Of a DNA stretch of 20,197 nucleotides, positions 1-7,438 are shown one piece after another; the stretch's first letter is position 1; the number at the start of each line of letters is the position of its first letter. Below the pieces are notes generated by a model. It was not told the origin of the DNA. It did not search any database and worked only from the letters and a program-made list of their open reading frames with translations. The position numbers were made by a program, and so were the translations under genes. Origin of the DNA: Microbotryum silenes-acaulis (lineage: Eukaryota; Basidiomycota; Microbotryomycetes; Microbotryales; Microbotryaceae); the NCBI GenBank assembly GCA_003665825.1, contig QPFY01000075.1, forward strand, positions 1 through 20,197. The letters are read 5' to 3'.

Positions 1-357
1 TTACGCAACTCCTCTCCGAGCTCCACGTTCGCCCGATCGATGCAGCTCACATCTTCACCGACAACGAGGGCCGCGGCCGCCGTCGCTCACGACCCGTTTC
101 GCACCTCCGGCACTCGACACATACGCCTCCGCGAGCATTTTGTCCGCGACATGGTCAACCGAGGCGATATCTCCCTCTCACACGTTGGCACAGCGGACAT
201 GGTTGCGGACCTATTCACCAAAGCGCTGGGTCCCAAGATTTTTGGTATACATTGCTATGCTCTAGGCCTCCGGACGCGGCACCCACGGCTCAAGTCTACC
301 TCGCGTTCGCGTGGGGGGGGTGTGAGGAATCCACTCTCCGCTCGGGTCAGGACTTAG
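1..357 (+). pseudogene. Element A polyprotein C-terminus (RNase H), frameshifted
   Basis: The translation matches the end of the element 1 and 2 polyprotein: the RNase H stretch with the TDNE motif, the region AVAHDP...[12 protein letters not shown], and the tail [12 protein letters not shown] typical of copia RNase H. Against the intact copies there is one extra G in the run at 68-70, which shifts frame inside the RNase H active-site region. Near 91-100 a lost C and a gained T compensate each other and change one residue. With eight G in the polypurine tract, the reading frame enters the LTR in a different phase from elements 1 and 2 and stops at 355-357, only 12 codons into the LTR. Confidence 0.85.
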
Positions 358-650
358 GCGCGCGGAGCGAGCCGGGCGCATCGGCCCAGGACTTAGGGCG
401 CGCGGAGCGAGCCGGGCGCATCGGCCCAGGACTTAGGCGCGCGCAGCGAGCCTGGCACATTGGCTCAGCCCCGAGGCTCGCTGGCTGAGGACTTGGGGCG
501 CGCGGCTCCCTTACTGTTAGATTCCTATTCATCACTCTTGGCTATAACTACATCGCTGACGTAGTAGAGTTGATCGAATAGGTATGTTGAAATGATATTC
601 ATCACTCTTGGCTATAACTACATCGCTGACGTAGTAGAGTTGATCGAATA
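321..650 (+). repeat. Element A 3' LTR (330 bp)
   Basis: The LTR starts TGTGAGG directly after the G-run and ends GATCGAATA, so it has TG...TA ends. The first half carries tandem ~39-bp units (around 350-470) with the core GGCGCGCGGAGCGAGCC. One unit has an extra G, which explains the length of 330 rather than 329. The second half carries two copies of a 55-bp imperfect palindrome, at 526-580 and 596-650, separated by a 15-bp spacer. Confidence 0.9.
526..650 (+). repeat. Two 55-bp palindromic units at the LTR end
   Basis: The units at 526-580 and 596-650 are identical and separated by 15 bp (581-595). Each begins TATTC and ends GAATA. The outer ~13-15 bases form an imperfect inverted repeat (TATTC-ATCA-CTCT against AGAGTTGATCGAATA), and ACTAC/GTAGT forms an inner stem. 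Each unit contains TATAA (543-547 and 613-617) and TGACGTAG, a CRE-like sequence. The same pair occurs in every family I LTR in the window. Confidence 0.9.
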
Positions 651-1072
651 CATCACACTCGGCCATGCTCGCCACCGCCTCCCCTTGTCCCGCCTGCCGC
701 GCCCCCGGCCACCGCCTGCGCGACTGCACCTCACGGGCGAAACACCCGCCCGCCGGCCCTGCCGCCGCTGCCACAAGAAAGGGCACTGGGCCCTCGACTG
801 CAAGCACCGGGCGAACAAAAACACACCGGCGACGACAACCAGGACGACATGTCTCTCCCCGCCGCTCAACAGCCTAACGTCGGCTATTTCGCCTCCTGCC
901 TGTTCGCTCGCCGGCAACTCCCGACTGATGCCTTTGTAGTCGACTCGGGCGCCACGGCACACATGGTCGCCGATCGTTCTCTATTCACGGCTTATCGCCA
1001 GACGGCGCACACCAAGATCGGCGGCATTGCCGGCGGTATCACGGCCATCGGCATGGGGGACGTAGCGTTCGT
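651..1072 (+). pseudogene. Element C segment 1: gag zinc knuckles to protease, frameshifted
   Basis: This matches residues ~259-399 of the intact polyprotein. The first CX2CX4HX4C zinc knuckle ([14 protein letters not shown]) is intact. A lost C in the run at 756-759 puts the second knuckle ([14 protein letters not shown]) out of frame, and a lost G near 809-811 shifts frame again. Further on, the aspartic protease motif DSGAT is readable in the frame open from 849. The segment ends at the element 1 insertion (TSD TTCGT, 1068-1072) and resumes at 6301. Confidence 0.85.
1068..1072. repeat. Left TSD of element 1 (TTCGT)
   Basis: TTCGT directly precedes the LTR end at 1073 and is repeated at 6301-6305 directly after the other LTR. 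Removing element 1 plus one copy restores the contiguous reading of element C as seen in the intact family members. Confidence 0.95.
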
Positions 1073-1401
1073 TATTCGATCAACTCTACTACGTCAGCGA
1101 TGTAGTTATAGCCAAGAGTGATGAATATCATTTCAACATACCTATTCGATCAACTCTACTACGTCAGCGATGTAGTTATAGCCAAGAGTGATGAATAGGA
1201 ATCTAACAGTAAGGGAGCCGCGCGCCCCAAGTCCTCAGCCAGCGAGCCTCGGGGCTGAGCCAATGTGCCAGGCTCGCTGCGCGCGCCTAAGTCCTGGGCC
1301 GATGCGCCCGGCTCGCTCCGCGCGCCTAAGTCCTGGGCCGATGCGCCCGGCTCGCTCCGCGCGCCTAAGTCCTGACCCGAGCGGAGAGTGGATTCCTCAC
1401 A
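1073..1401 (-). repeat. Element 1 3' LTR (329 bp)
   Basis: In element sense it starts TGTGAGG at 1401 and ends GAATA at 1073. It contains three ~39-bp GC-rich tandem units, a fourth diverged unit, and two 55-bp palindromic units (1073-1127 and 1143-1197). The polyprotein stop codon lies inside it at 1159-1161, so 80 codons of the ORF are LTR sequence. No AATAAA was seen. Confidence 0.95.
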
Positions 1402-4400
1402 CCCCCCCCCACGCGAACGCGAGGTAGACTTGAGCCGTGGGTGCCGCGTCCGGAGGCCTAGAGCATAGCAATGTATACCAAAAATCTTGGGACCCAGCGC
1501 TTTGGTGAATAGGTCCGCAACCATGTCCGCTGTGCCAACGTGTGAGAGGGAGATATCGCCTCGGTTGACCATGTCGCGGACAAAATGCTCGCGGAGGCGT
1601 ATGTGTCGAGTGCCGGAGGTGCGAACGGGGTCGTGAGCGACGGCGGCCGCGGCCTCGTTGTCGGTGAAGATGTGAGCTGCATCGATCGGGCGAACGTGGA
1701 GCTCGGAGAGGAGTTGCGTAAGGTAAATCGCTTCCTTACCAGCGTGCGACAAGGCGAGGTATTCGGCATCAGTGGTGGAATCCGCCACCCGAGTCTGACG
1801 CTTCGATGACCAAGAGACGGCGGAGCCGGCCAAGTAAAAGACGAAGCCCATTGTGGAGATGGACGTGTCGACGCAGGCACCCCAGTTCGCATCGGAATAC
1901 CCAACCACACCCGTAACTTTGGCTGGACCGCGGGCGTAGAGTAGCTCATCGCGGTACGTGGCGCGAAGGTAGCGAAGGACGTGTTTGACGGCAATCCAAT
2001 GACGGCGGCCAGGGTTGTTGGCGAACCGGGACAAGTACGAGACGGCGAAGGCAATGTCGGGTCGAGTGCCAAGGGAAATGTACAGGAGGGAGCCAATGGC
2101 TTGTAGGTACCACGATCGAATGCGCTCCGTTCCTTGACCCGGAACTGCCGTGAGCGAGAGGCCGGGCGTCATTGGCACCGTAGCGCCGCGTGTCGTGGTG
2201 TCGAAGTGAAACCGGGCGAGCACGTCCATGATGTAGCGTTCCTGGGATAGGGCAATGGAGCCGTCGTCCAGGCGGCGGATTTGGATGCCGAGGATGTATT
2301 CCGCGGGGCCGAGTCGTTTGACGCCGTATCGTTGTTCGAGGCCGGAGATGACGCGTTCGATCTCGTCGAGGGCGGGGCTGACAATGAGGAGATCGTCGAC
2401 ATACAAGGCGATATAATGGGGCCGTTGCTGATCATCAATGTGAGAGTAAATGCAGTGATCAGTGCCCGTTGCCTTGTACCCGAGACTCCTGAGTGATGTG
2501 TCAATGTGGCGATTCCAGATGCGACCGGCCTGCTTGAGACCGTAGATTGAGCGCCGCAGGCGGAGAATCTTATCACTTGGGAAGTCGAAACCTCGTGGCG
2601 TCGTCATCCAGATATCGTGATCGAGCTCGCCGTGGAGGTAAGCCTTGTCGATGTCGGCCTGATGAACGTGGTAACCATTGGCAGCGGCGAGGGCAAGGAG
2701 GCAGCGAATGGAGGAGAACCGGGCGACGGGTGCGAAAGTCTCCGAGAAGTCGATGCCGTCGCGTTGTCGGTTACCTTGCGCTACGAGACGTGCCTTGTGC
2801 CCCGTGACTTCGCCGCGTGCGTCGCGTTTGGTCTTCCAGACGAACTTGGAGGTGACGATAGTGGCGCCCGGTGGTACGGAGGATCGAGGCTCGATGGTGA
2901 ACACCTTGAAGTTGTCGCGCATGGCGGTGAACTCGGCGGCGGCAGCCTGAGCCCAGATGTCGTGCTCGTCGCTGGACATTGCTTCGCGCCAGGTCTGAGG
3001 ATCGCTAGTAATCGACTTGACGGGCTCGATGGCGTCGAGGGTGGGGTCGTCGTCGTCTGTGGCGATGAAGGCGCGGTGGTGGCGAGAGAGGAAATCGATC
3101 TCATCAGGGGAGTCGTCATCGGAGGGCTGTTCAGCGGGGGCAATGGCGGGTGCGGGCGTCACCAGGGTGTCGTCGTCGGATCGATGTACGTCCATCAGGT
3201 TGAGGCGAACCGCGGTGTTGGAGTTGAGGAGGTCAAGCGGGTCGTCCGAGTCATCGAGGGACGGTCCTCCGGCCGAGGACGTGGCGGGCGACGAAAGCGG
3301 GACAAGCGACGGGGACGGCGAGGGGCTGATATCTGTAGAATTAAGTAAGGATCCGCCAGTGTACCCTGGGGCCACGTCAACGGCGCTCATGGCAGAATCA
3401 TCAAGAGAGGATGAGACGTCCATGTGCGCCGACCTTACTAGTGGGGTCCTCGTCTTGACGGCGGGGGCGGGCGTGTCGGCGGGAATGACGAACTGGCGTT
3501 CGGTGTTGTCCACATCGACGGGCGTGTTGATTGGGAGGCCGGGGAAGTCGTCGTCGAGGAAGGTGGCATTTCGGCCAATCACAACCTTGTTGGTATAATG
3601 GTCGAAGAAACGGAAAGCCTTGGAGGCGAGGTCGTAACCGGTGAAGATCACGCGCGCGGCCTTGGGGTCGAGCTTGCTGCGAAGGTCCGGCGCGACCGTG
3701 AGCCAGGCCGCGCAGCCGAACGGGTGGAGGGCGGTGGTGGTGGTGCGTCGGCCGTTCCAAACGGATTCTGGAGTCTGTTTGGCCAAAGCTGAGTGTGAGC
3801 ACCTGTTTTTGCAATAAACGAAGTACGCAGCCGCTTCATCCCAAAAGGTGGCCGGCAGATGGGAGTCAGCAAGGAGGGCGAGGATGCCCTCGACAATGGA
3901 GAGATTGACACGTTCGGCACGACCGTTTTGCTGAGGTGTGTAGGGGATAGAGTATTGACGACGAATGCCCCTGGACTTGCAGAACTCCGTGAATGCGTTC
4001 GATCGGTACTCCCCGCCGTTGTCAGTGCGAAGGGTTTTTAAACGCGCGTTCGTCTCTAACTCCACTTCGGCGAGCCAAGTCTGGAAGGTCGGGAAGACGT
4101 CGCTTTTGTGATCGATCGCGTATGCCCAGAGTTTGCGAGAGTGGTCGTCAAGAAATGTGACAAGGTAGCGCTTCCCGGTCAAGGACGGAGTGGGGAACGA
4201 AAGGACATCGCTGTGCACGAGGCCGAGTCTCTCGGGGGAATGCGACTCAGAGTCGGGAAAAGGAAGACGGTGGCCTTTGGAACCAAGGCAAGCATTGCAA
4301 ACAAACTCCTCTACGTCTTTGTCACTGTACCCGGCCCCAAACCCGTCCAGCAAACCTGCGGCGATCATCTTCTGTATAGAGGATGGGGCAAGATGGCCGA

Positions 4401-5877
4401 GGCAGCGGTGAAGGGTAAGCAGGGGCACGGTAGACTCAGAACGCGAGAGAAGGGCAAGCTGCTGACACTTGGTGTGATCCGCGTCCAAAAGGTAGAGACC
4501 GTCGTTAACCCTGGTACCGTGAGCAATGGCCTGGCCGTCCTTGGCGATGTCGATGCCGTCGCTGGTGAAGGCGAGTCGAACGCGGTCGGTGTCGCAGAGG
4601 CGAGAAACAGAGAGGAGGTTGACGTGGAGGCCCGGCGTGTGCAGAACGCCACGCAGCGTGATCGGATGTCCGGTCTTGGCAACGAACGCTACGTCCCCCA
4701 TACCAATGGCCGTGATACCGCCGGCGATGCCGCCGATCTTGGTGTGCGCCGTCTGGCGATAAGCCGTGAATAGAGAGCGATCGGCGACCATGTGTGCCGT
4801 GGCGCCCGAGTCGACTACAAAGGCGTCAGTCGGGAGTTGCCGGCGAGCGAACAGGCAGGAGGCGAAATAGCCGATGTTAGGCTGTTGAGCGGCGGGGAGA
4901 GACGTGTCGTCCTGGTTGTCGTCGCCGGTGTGTTTCTGTTCGCCCCGGTGCTTGCAGTCGAGGGCCCAGTGACCTTTCTTGTGGCAGCGGCGGCAGGGGC
5001 CGGCGGGCGGGTGTGTCGCCCGTGAGGTGCAGTCGCGCAGACGGTGGCCGGGGGCGCGGCAGGCGGGACAAGGGGAGGCGGTGGCGAGCATGGCCGAGTG
5101 CGATGACGAGAGTCCCGCCGAGCGAAGCTGGATGCGAATGCGATCCGTCAGCGTCGTGAGTTCCGGGAGGTCGCGTTGGTTGCGCTGCTCGTCCGTGAAC
5201 GTGAGTCGGAAGCTGTCGAGGCAGGGTGGGACCATGGCGAGCACGTGAGTGGCGAGCACGTCGTTGAGCGAGGTTTTGGCGTCGCGGATTTCCTGCGCGA
5301 TCGACATGTATTCACGGAGCCACGTGTCGTACGCCTCGACGGAGGCAGGCATCTTCCTGAAGTCCCAAAGGCGGGCGAACAACTCGAGGGTACGAGTGGC
5401 GTCGTCCGGTGCGAAACGAGCCTTGAGTGCGGCGAAGATGCGTGGTGCCGACAGGTCGTCGCTGGGGATGGTGTCGAGGGTGGCTGAGACGTCGGCTGAG
5501 TCGATCGAGCCAACGATGATTTCACGCGCGGCGTCGTCACGGGCGGCAAGCTGGTCGGCCGTCCACGTCGGGGGAATGACACCGTCAAGAACGTAACCAC
5601 GGGCTTGATTTGGAAGCGCGAGACGGAGTTGACGTAACCAGTTTGTAAACGACTTAGGGCCGTCAAGGCGAGCGTGCTTGGGGAACACGACTTTTGATGC
5701 GGTGGCGGTGTTTGCCTGCGTGGCAGTGACGGGCGGGGAGGCGGCGGCGGCGGCAGGGGGCTGTGAGGCCTGTAGAGCGGCAAGCTGTGCCTGTAGCGTG
5801 GCGATTTGCACGCTGATCGAAGGGTCAGGGGAGCTGATGTCCCTGGGGGGCGAAGGCGGGGCGGGGGAGCTGTCCAT
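1159..5877 (-). CDS. Copia Gag-Pol polyprotein, 1572 aa (element 1)
   Basis: A single ORF encodes all proteins for capsid assembly, cDNA synthesis and integration. Visible parts in order: Gag (~1-310) with two CX2CX4HX4C zinc knuckles (270-283 and 295-308); aspartic protease motif DSGAT (356-360); integrase zinc domain with H490, H495, C527 and C530; integrase catalytic triad D557, D619, E655 (spacing DX61D, DX35E); a Ser/Asp/Pro-rich linker; reverse transcriptase with YVDD at 1159-1162; and RNase H from ~1320 with D1329 in GYSDAN. There is no frameshift or stop between gag and pol, as in Drosophila copia. The start is an ATG 94 nt after the 5' LTR. Residues 1493-1572 come from the 3' LTR and contain the repeat [13 protein letters not shown]. 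The G-run PPT encodes Gly-Gly-Gly before them. A possible 106-nt intron (3333-3438) lies in the linker. Confidence 0.96.
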   Translation of the reverse strand: MDSSPAPPSPPRDISSPDPSISVQIATLQAQLAALQASQPPAAAAASPPVTATQANTATASKVVFPKHARLDGPKSFTNWLRQLRLALPNQARGYVLDGVIPPTWTADQLAARDDAAREIIVGSIDSADVSATLDTIPSDDLSAPRIFAALKARFAPDDATRTLELFARLWDFRKMPASVEAYDTWLREYMSIAQEIRDAKTSLNDVLATHVLAMVPPCLDSFRLTFTDEQRNQRDLPELTTLTDRIRIQLRSAGLSSSHSAMLATASPCPACRAPGHRLRDCTSRATHPPAGPCRRCHKKGHWALDCKHRGEQKHTGDDNQDDTSLPAAQQPNIGYFASCLFARRQLPTDAFVVDSGATAHMVADRSLFTAYRQTAHTKIGGIAGGITAIGMGDVAFVAKTGHPITLRGVLHTPGLHVNLLSVSRLCDTDRVRLAFTSDGIDIAKDGQAIAHGTRVNDGLYLLDADHTKCQQLALLSRSESTVPLLTLHRCLGHLAPSSIQKMIAAGLLDGFGAGYSDKDVEEFVCNACLGSKGHRLPFPDSESHSPERLGLVHSDVLSFPTPSLTGKRYLVTFLDDHSRKLWAYAIDHKSDVFPTFQTWLAEVELETNARLKTLRTDNGGEYRSNAFTEFCKSRGIRRQYSIPYTPQQNGRAERVNLSIVEGILALLADSHLPATFWDEAAAYFVYCKNRCSHSALAKQTPESVWNGRRTTTTALHPFGCAAWLTVAPDLRSKLDPKAARVIFTGYDLASKAFRFFDHYTNKVVIGRNATFLDDDFPGLPINTPVDVDNTERQFVIPADTPAPAVKTRTPLVRSAHMDVSSSLDDSAMSAVDVAPGYTGGSLLNSTDISPSPSPSLVPLSSPATSSAGGPSLDDSDDPLDLLNSNTAVRLNLMDVHRSDDDTLVTPAPAIAPAEQPSDDDSPDEIDFLSRHHRAFIATDDDDPTLDAIEPVKSITSDPQTWREAMSSDEHDIWAQAAAAEFTAMRDNFKVFTIEPRSSVPPGATIVTSKFVWKTKRDARGEVTGHKARLVAQGNRQRDGIDFSETFAPVARFSSIRCLLALAAANGYHVHQADIDKAYLHGELDHDIWMTTPRGFDFPSDKILRLRRSIYGLKQAGRIWNRHIDTSLRSLGYKATGTDHCIYSHIDDQQRPHYIALYVDDLLIVSPALDEIERVISGLEQRYGVKRLGPAEYILGIQIRRLDDGSIALSQERYIMDVLARFHFDTTTRGATVPMTPGLSLTAVPGQGTERIRSWYLQAIGSLLYISLGTRPDIAFAVSYLSRFANNPGRRHWIAVKHVLRYLRATYRDELLYARGPAKVTGVVGYSDANWGACVDTSISTMGFVFYLAGSAVSWSSKRQTRVADSTTDAEYLALSHAGKEAIYLTQLLSELHVRPIDAAHIFTDNEAAAAVAHDPVRTSGTRHIRLREHFVRDMVNRGDISLSHVGTADMVADLFTKALGPKIFGIHCYALGLRTRHPRLKSTSRSRGGGCEESTLRSGQDLGARSEPGASAQDLGARSEPGASAQDLGARSEPGTLAQPRGSLAEDLGRAAPLLLDSYSSLLAITTSLT
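1402..1410 (-). promoter_or_regulatory. Polypurine tract of element 1 (nine G)
   Basis: Nine G (sense strand) directly precede the TGTGAGG start of the 3' LTR, where plus-strand DNA synthesis would be primed. It is also coding (Gly-Gly-Gly). Elements A and C have eight G here, which changes the frame entering the LTR. Confidence 0.85.
3333..3438 (-). other. Candidate retained intron in the integrase-RT linker (element 1)
   Basis: In element sense this 106-nt block starts GTAAGG and ends CTACAG, with a branch-like CTTAC about 13 nt before the terminal AG. It is open in the polyprotein frame, so unspliced RNA gives the full product. Its length is not a multiple of three: splicing would shift frame and end the protein 44 codons later in an Arg-rich tail. 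The block is nearly identical in the diverged element E (17613-17718). Splicing itself is inference. Strong protein constraint or gene conversion are alternatives. Confidence 0.4.
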
Positions 5878-5946
5878 GCTGCGATGGTGCGATGGGCTGG
5901 GGCGGCTCGAGTGGCTGGGCTCGAGGGAAAAATTTCAAGCGGCGGG

Positions 5947-5971
5947 GCTGGTAGCTCGTGGGCTTATAACC
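5947..5971 (-). promoter_or_regulatory. Primer-binding site of element 1 (half-tRNA type)
   Basis: Directly after the 5' LTR the sense strand reads GGTTATAAGCCCACGAGC, with no spacer. Its complement ends CTCGTGGGCTTATAACC. This resembles the 5' half of a tRNA through the anticodon loop (CTTATAA), not a tRNA 3' end (no TGG start). Drosophila copia and Ty5 use the 5' half of initiator tRNA-Met in this way. The GGG of the anticodon stem fits an initiator tRNA, but position 34 reads T instead of C. Confidence 0.75.
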
Positions 5972-6300
5972 TATTCGATCAACTCTACTACGTCAGCGAT
6001 GTAGTTATAGCCAAGAGTGATGAATATCATTTCAACATACCTATTCGATCAACTCTACTACGTCAGCGATGTAGTTATAGCCAAGAGTGATGAATAGGAA
6101 TCTAACAGTAAGGGAGCCGCGCGCCCCAAGTCCTCAGCCAGCGAGCCTCGGGGCTGAGCCAATGTGCCAGGCTCGCTGCGCGCGCCTAAGTCCTGGGCCG
6201 ATGCGCCCGGCTCGCTCCGCGCGCCTAAGTCCTGGGCCGATGCGCCCGGCTCGCTCCGCGCGCCTAAGTCCTGACCCGAGCGGAGAGTGGATTCCTCACA
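5972..6300 (-). repeat. Element 1 5' LTR (329 bp)
   Basis: I saw no difference between it and the 3' LTR at 1073-1401. It carries the promoter for the element. TATAA occurs in each of the two 55-bp units near its inner end, but no start site can be assigned from sequence. The outer end (6300) is flanked by the second TTCGT copy. Confidence 0.95.
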
Positions 6301-6305
6301 TTCGT
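6301..6305. repeat. Right TSD of element 1 (TTCGT)
   Basis: Partner of 1068-1072. Element C coding sequence continues from here (Phe-Val-Ala-Lys-Thr-Gly-His-Pro). Confidence 0.95.
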
Positions 6306-7104
6306 TGCCAAGACCGGACATCCGATCACGCTGCGTGGCGTTCTGCACACGCCGGGCCTCCACGTCAACCTCCTCTCCGTCTCTCGCCTCTGCGACACCG
6401 ACCGCGTTCGACTCGCCTTCACCAGCGACGGCATCGACATCGCCAAGGACGGCCAGGCCATTGCTCACGGTACCAGGGTTAACGACGGTCTCTACCTTTT
6501 GGACGCGGACCACACCAAGTGTCAGCAGCTTGCCTTTCTCTCGCGTTCTGAGTCGACCGTGCCCCTGCTTACCCTTCACCGCTGCCTCGGCCATCTTGCC
6601 CCATCCTCTATACAGAAGATGATCGCCGCAGGTTTGCTGGACGGGTTTGGGGCCGGGTACAGTGACAAAGACGTAGAGGAGTTTGTTTGCAATGCTTGCC
6701 TTGGTTCCAAAGGCCACCGTCTTCCTTTTCCCGACTCTGAGTCGCATTCCCCCGAAAGACTCGGCCTCGTGCACAGCGATGTCCTTTCGTTCCCCACTCC
6801 GTCCTTGACCGGGAAGCGCTACCTTGTCACATTTCTTGACGACCACTCTCGCAAACTCTGGGCATACGCGATCGATCACAAAAGCGACGTCTTCCCGACC
6901 TTCCAGACTTGGCTCGCCGAAGTGGAGTTAGAGACGAACGAGCGTTTAAAAACCCTTCGCACCGACAACGGCGGGGAGTACCAATCGAACGCATTCACGG
7001 AGTTCTGCAAGTCCAGGGGTATTCGTCGTCAATATTCTATCCCCTACACACCTCAGCAAAACGGTCGTGCCGAACGTGTCAATCTCTCCATCGTCGAGGG
7101 CGTC

Positions 7105-7109
7105 CTTGC
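7105..7109. repeat. Left TSD of element 2 (CTTGC)
   Basis: CTTGC precedes the LTR end at 7110 and is repeated at 12338-12342 after the other LTR. Confidence 0.95.
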
Positions 7110-7438
7110 TATTCGATCAACTCTACTACGTCAGCGATGTAGTTATAGCCAAGAGTGATCAATATCATTTCAACATACCTATTCGATCAACTCTACTACG
7201 TCAGCGATGTAGTTATAGCCAAGAGTGATGAATAGGAATCTAACAGTAAGGGAGCCGCGCGCCCCAAGTCCTCAGCCAGCGAGCCTCGGGGCTGAGCCAA
7301 TGTGCCAGGCTCGCTGCGCGCGCCTAAGTCCTGGGCCGATGCGCCCGGCTCGCTCCGCGCGCCTAAGTCCTGGGCCGATGCGCCCGGCTCGCTCCGCGCG
7401 CCTAAGTCCTGACCCGAGCGGAGAGTGGATTCCTCACA
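7110..7438 (-). repeat. Element 2 3' LTR (329 bp)
   Basis: Sense start TGTGAGG at 7438, end GAATA at 7110. Same tandem 39-bp and 55-bp units as element 1, with the distinguishing C at 7160. It contains the polyprotein stop at 7196-7198. Confidence 0.95.

Larger units (their letters stand above)
1..650 (+). mobile_element. Element A: 3' end of a family I Ty1/copia retrotransposon
   Basis: This is the 3' part of a plus-strand copia element: the end of the RNase H domain, a polypurine tract (313-320, eight G) and a 330-bp 3' LTR (321-650). The rest lies left of the window. At 651 the sequence switches directly into the gag region of another family I copy (element C), so A is read as an insertion into C in the same orientation. 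The presumed target-site duplication is CATCA at 651-655, but its partner is outside the window. A recombination junction between two copies would look similar and cannot be excluded here. Confidence 0.85.
1..1721. repeat. Long inverted repeat formed by A 3' end and element 1 3' end
   Basis: Positions 1-650 (element A, plus strand) and about 1073-1721 (element 1, minus strand) are near-perfect reverse complements. Both hold the RNase H end plus LTR of the same family. They are separated by 422 bp of element C. The left arm is cut by the window edge, so the true arm may be longer. Confidence 0.85.
1073..6300 (-). mobile_element. Element 1: complete family I Ty1/copia retrotransposon
   Basis: This is a full-length 5228-bp element: identical 329-bp LTRs (1073-1401 and 5972-6300), a half-tRNA PBS, a single gag-pol ORF (1159-5877), a polypurine tract (1402-1410) and a 5-bp TSD (TTCGT). 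Identical LTRs and an intact ORF indicate a recent insertion and possible autonomy. It lies antisense inside element C. It is nearly identical to element 2. The only differences I noticed are base 2913 (residue 989 Asn here, Asp in element 2) and one LTR base present in both LTRs (1123 and 6022, G here, C in element 2). Confidence 0.95.
6301..7109 (+). pseudogene. Element C segment 2: protease-integrase, open frame
   Basis: This matches residues ~398-667 of the intact polyprotein and is open throughout: the end of the protease region, the HHCC zinc domain (HRCLGH ... CNAC), and the integrase catalytic core with [16 protein letters not shown] and [11 protein letters not shown], so all three DDE residues are present. 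It differs from elements 1 and 2 by scattered substitutions. The apparent terminus after Val-Leu-Ala is the element 2 insertion, and the coding continues at 12338. It is part of a broken gene and not a separate protein. Confidence 0.9.

Noticed and set aside
526..650. The 55-bp palindrome as an independent MITE insertion
   Set aside because: It is present twice at the same place in every family I LTR and defines the LTR terminus itself. No TSD was seen around single units.
2617..4773. Long plus-strand ORFs opposite the element 1 polyprotein (e.g. 2617-3348 and 4108-4773), repeated in element 2 and partly in E
   Set aside because: They are antisense shadows created by GC-rich codon usage in conserved pol sequence. 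They have no recognisable domain, and their conservation follows from the sense frame.
1159..5877. Additional envelope, chromodomain or dUTPase-type extra domain
   Set aside because: No membrane segment, signal peptide or such motif is visible. The C-terminal extension is LTR-encoded Gly/Ser/Glu/Pro repeats.
5947..5971. A tRNA gene or tRNA fragment gene next to the LTR
   Set aside because: Only a D-arm to anticodon-loop half resembles tRNA. No 3' half, T-arm or acceptor stem follows. Its fixed position after each 5' LTR marks it as a PBS.
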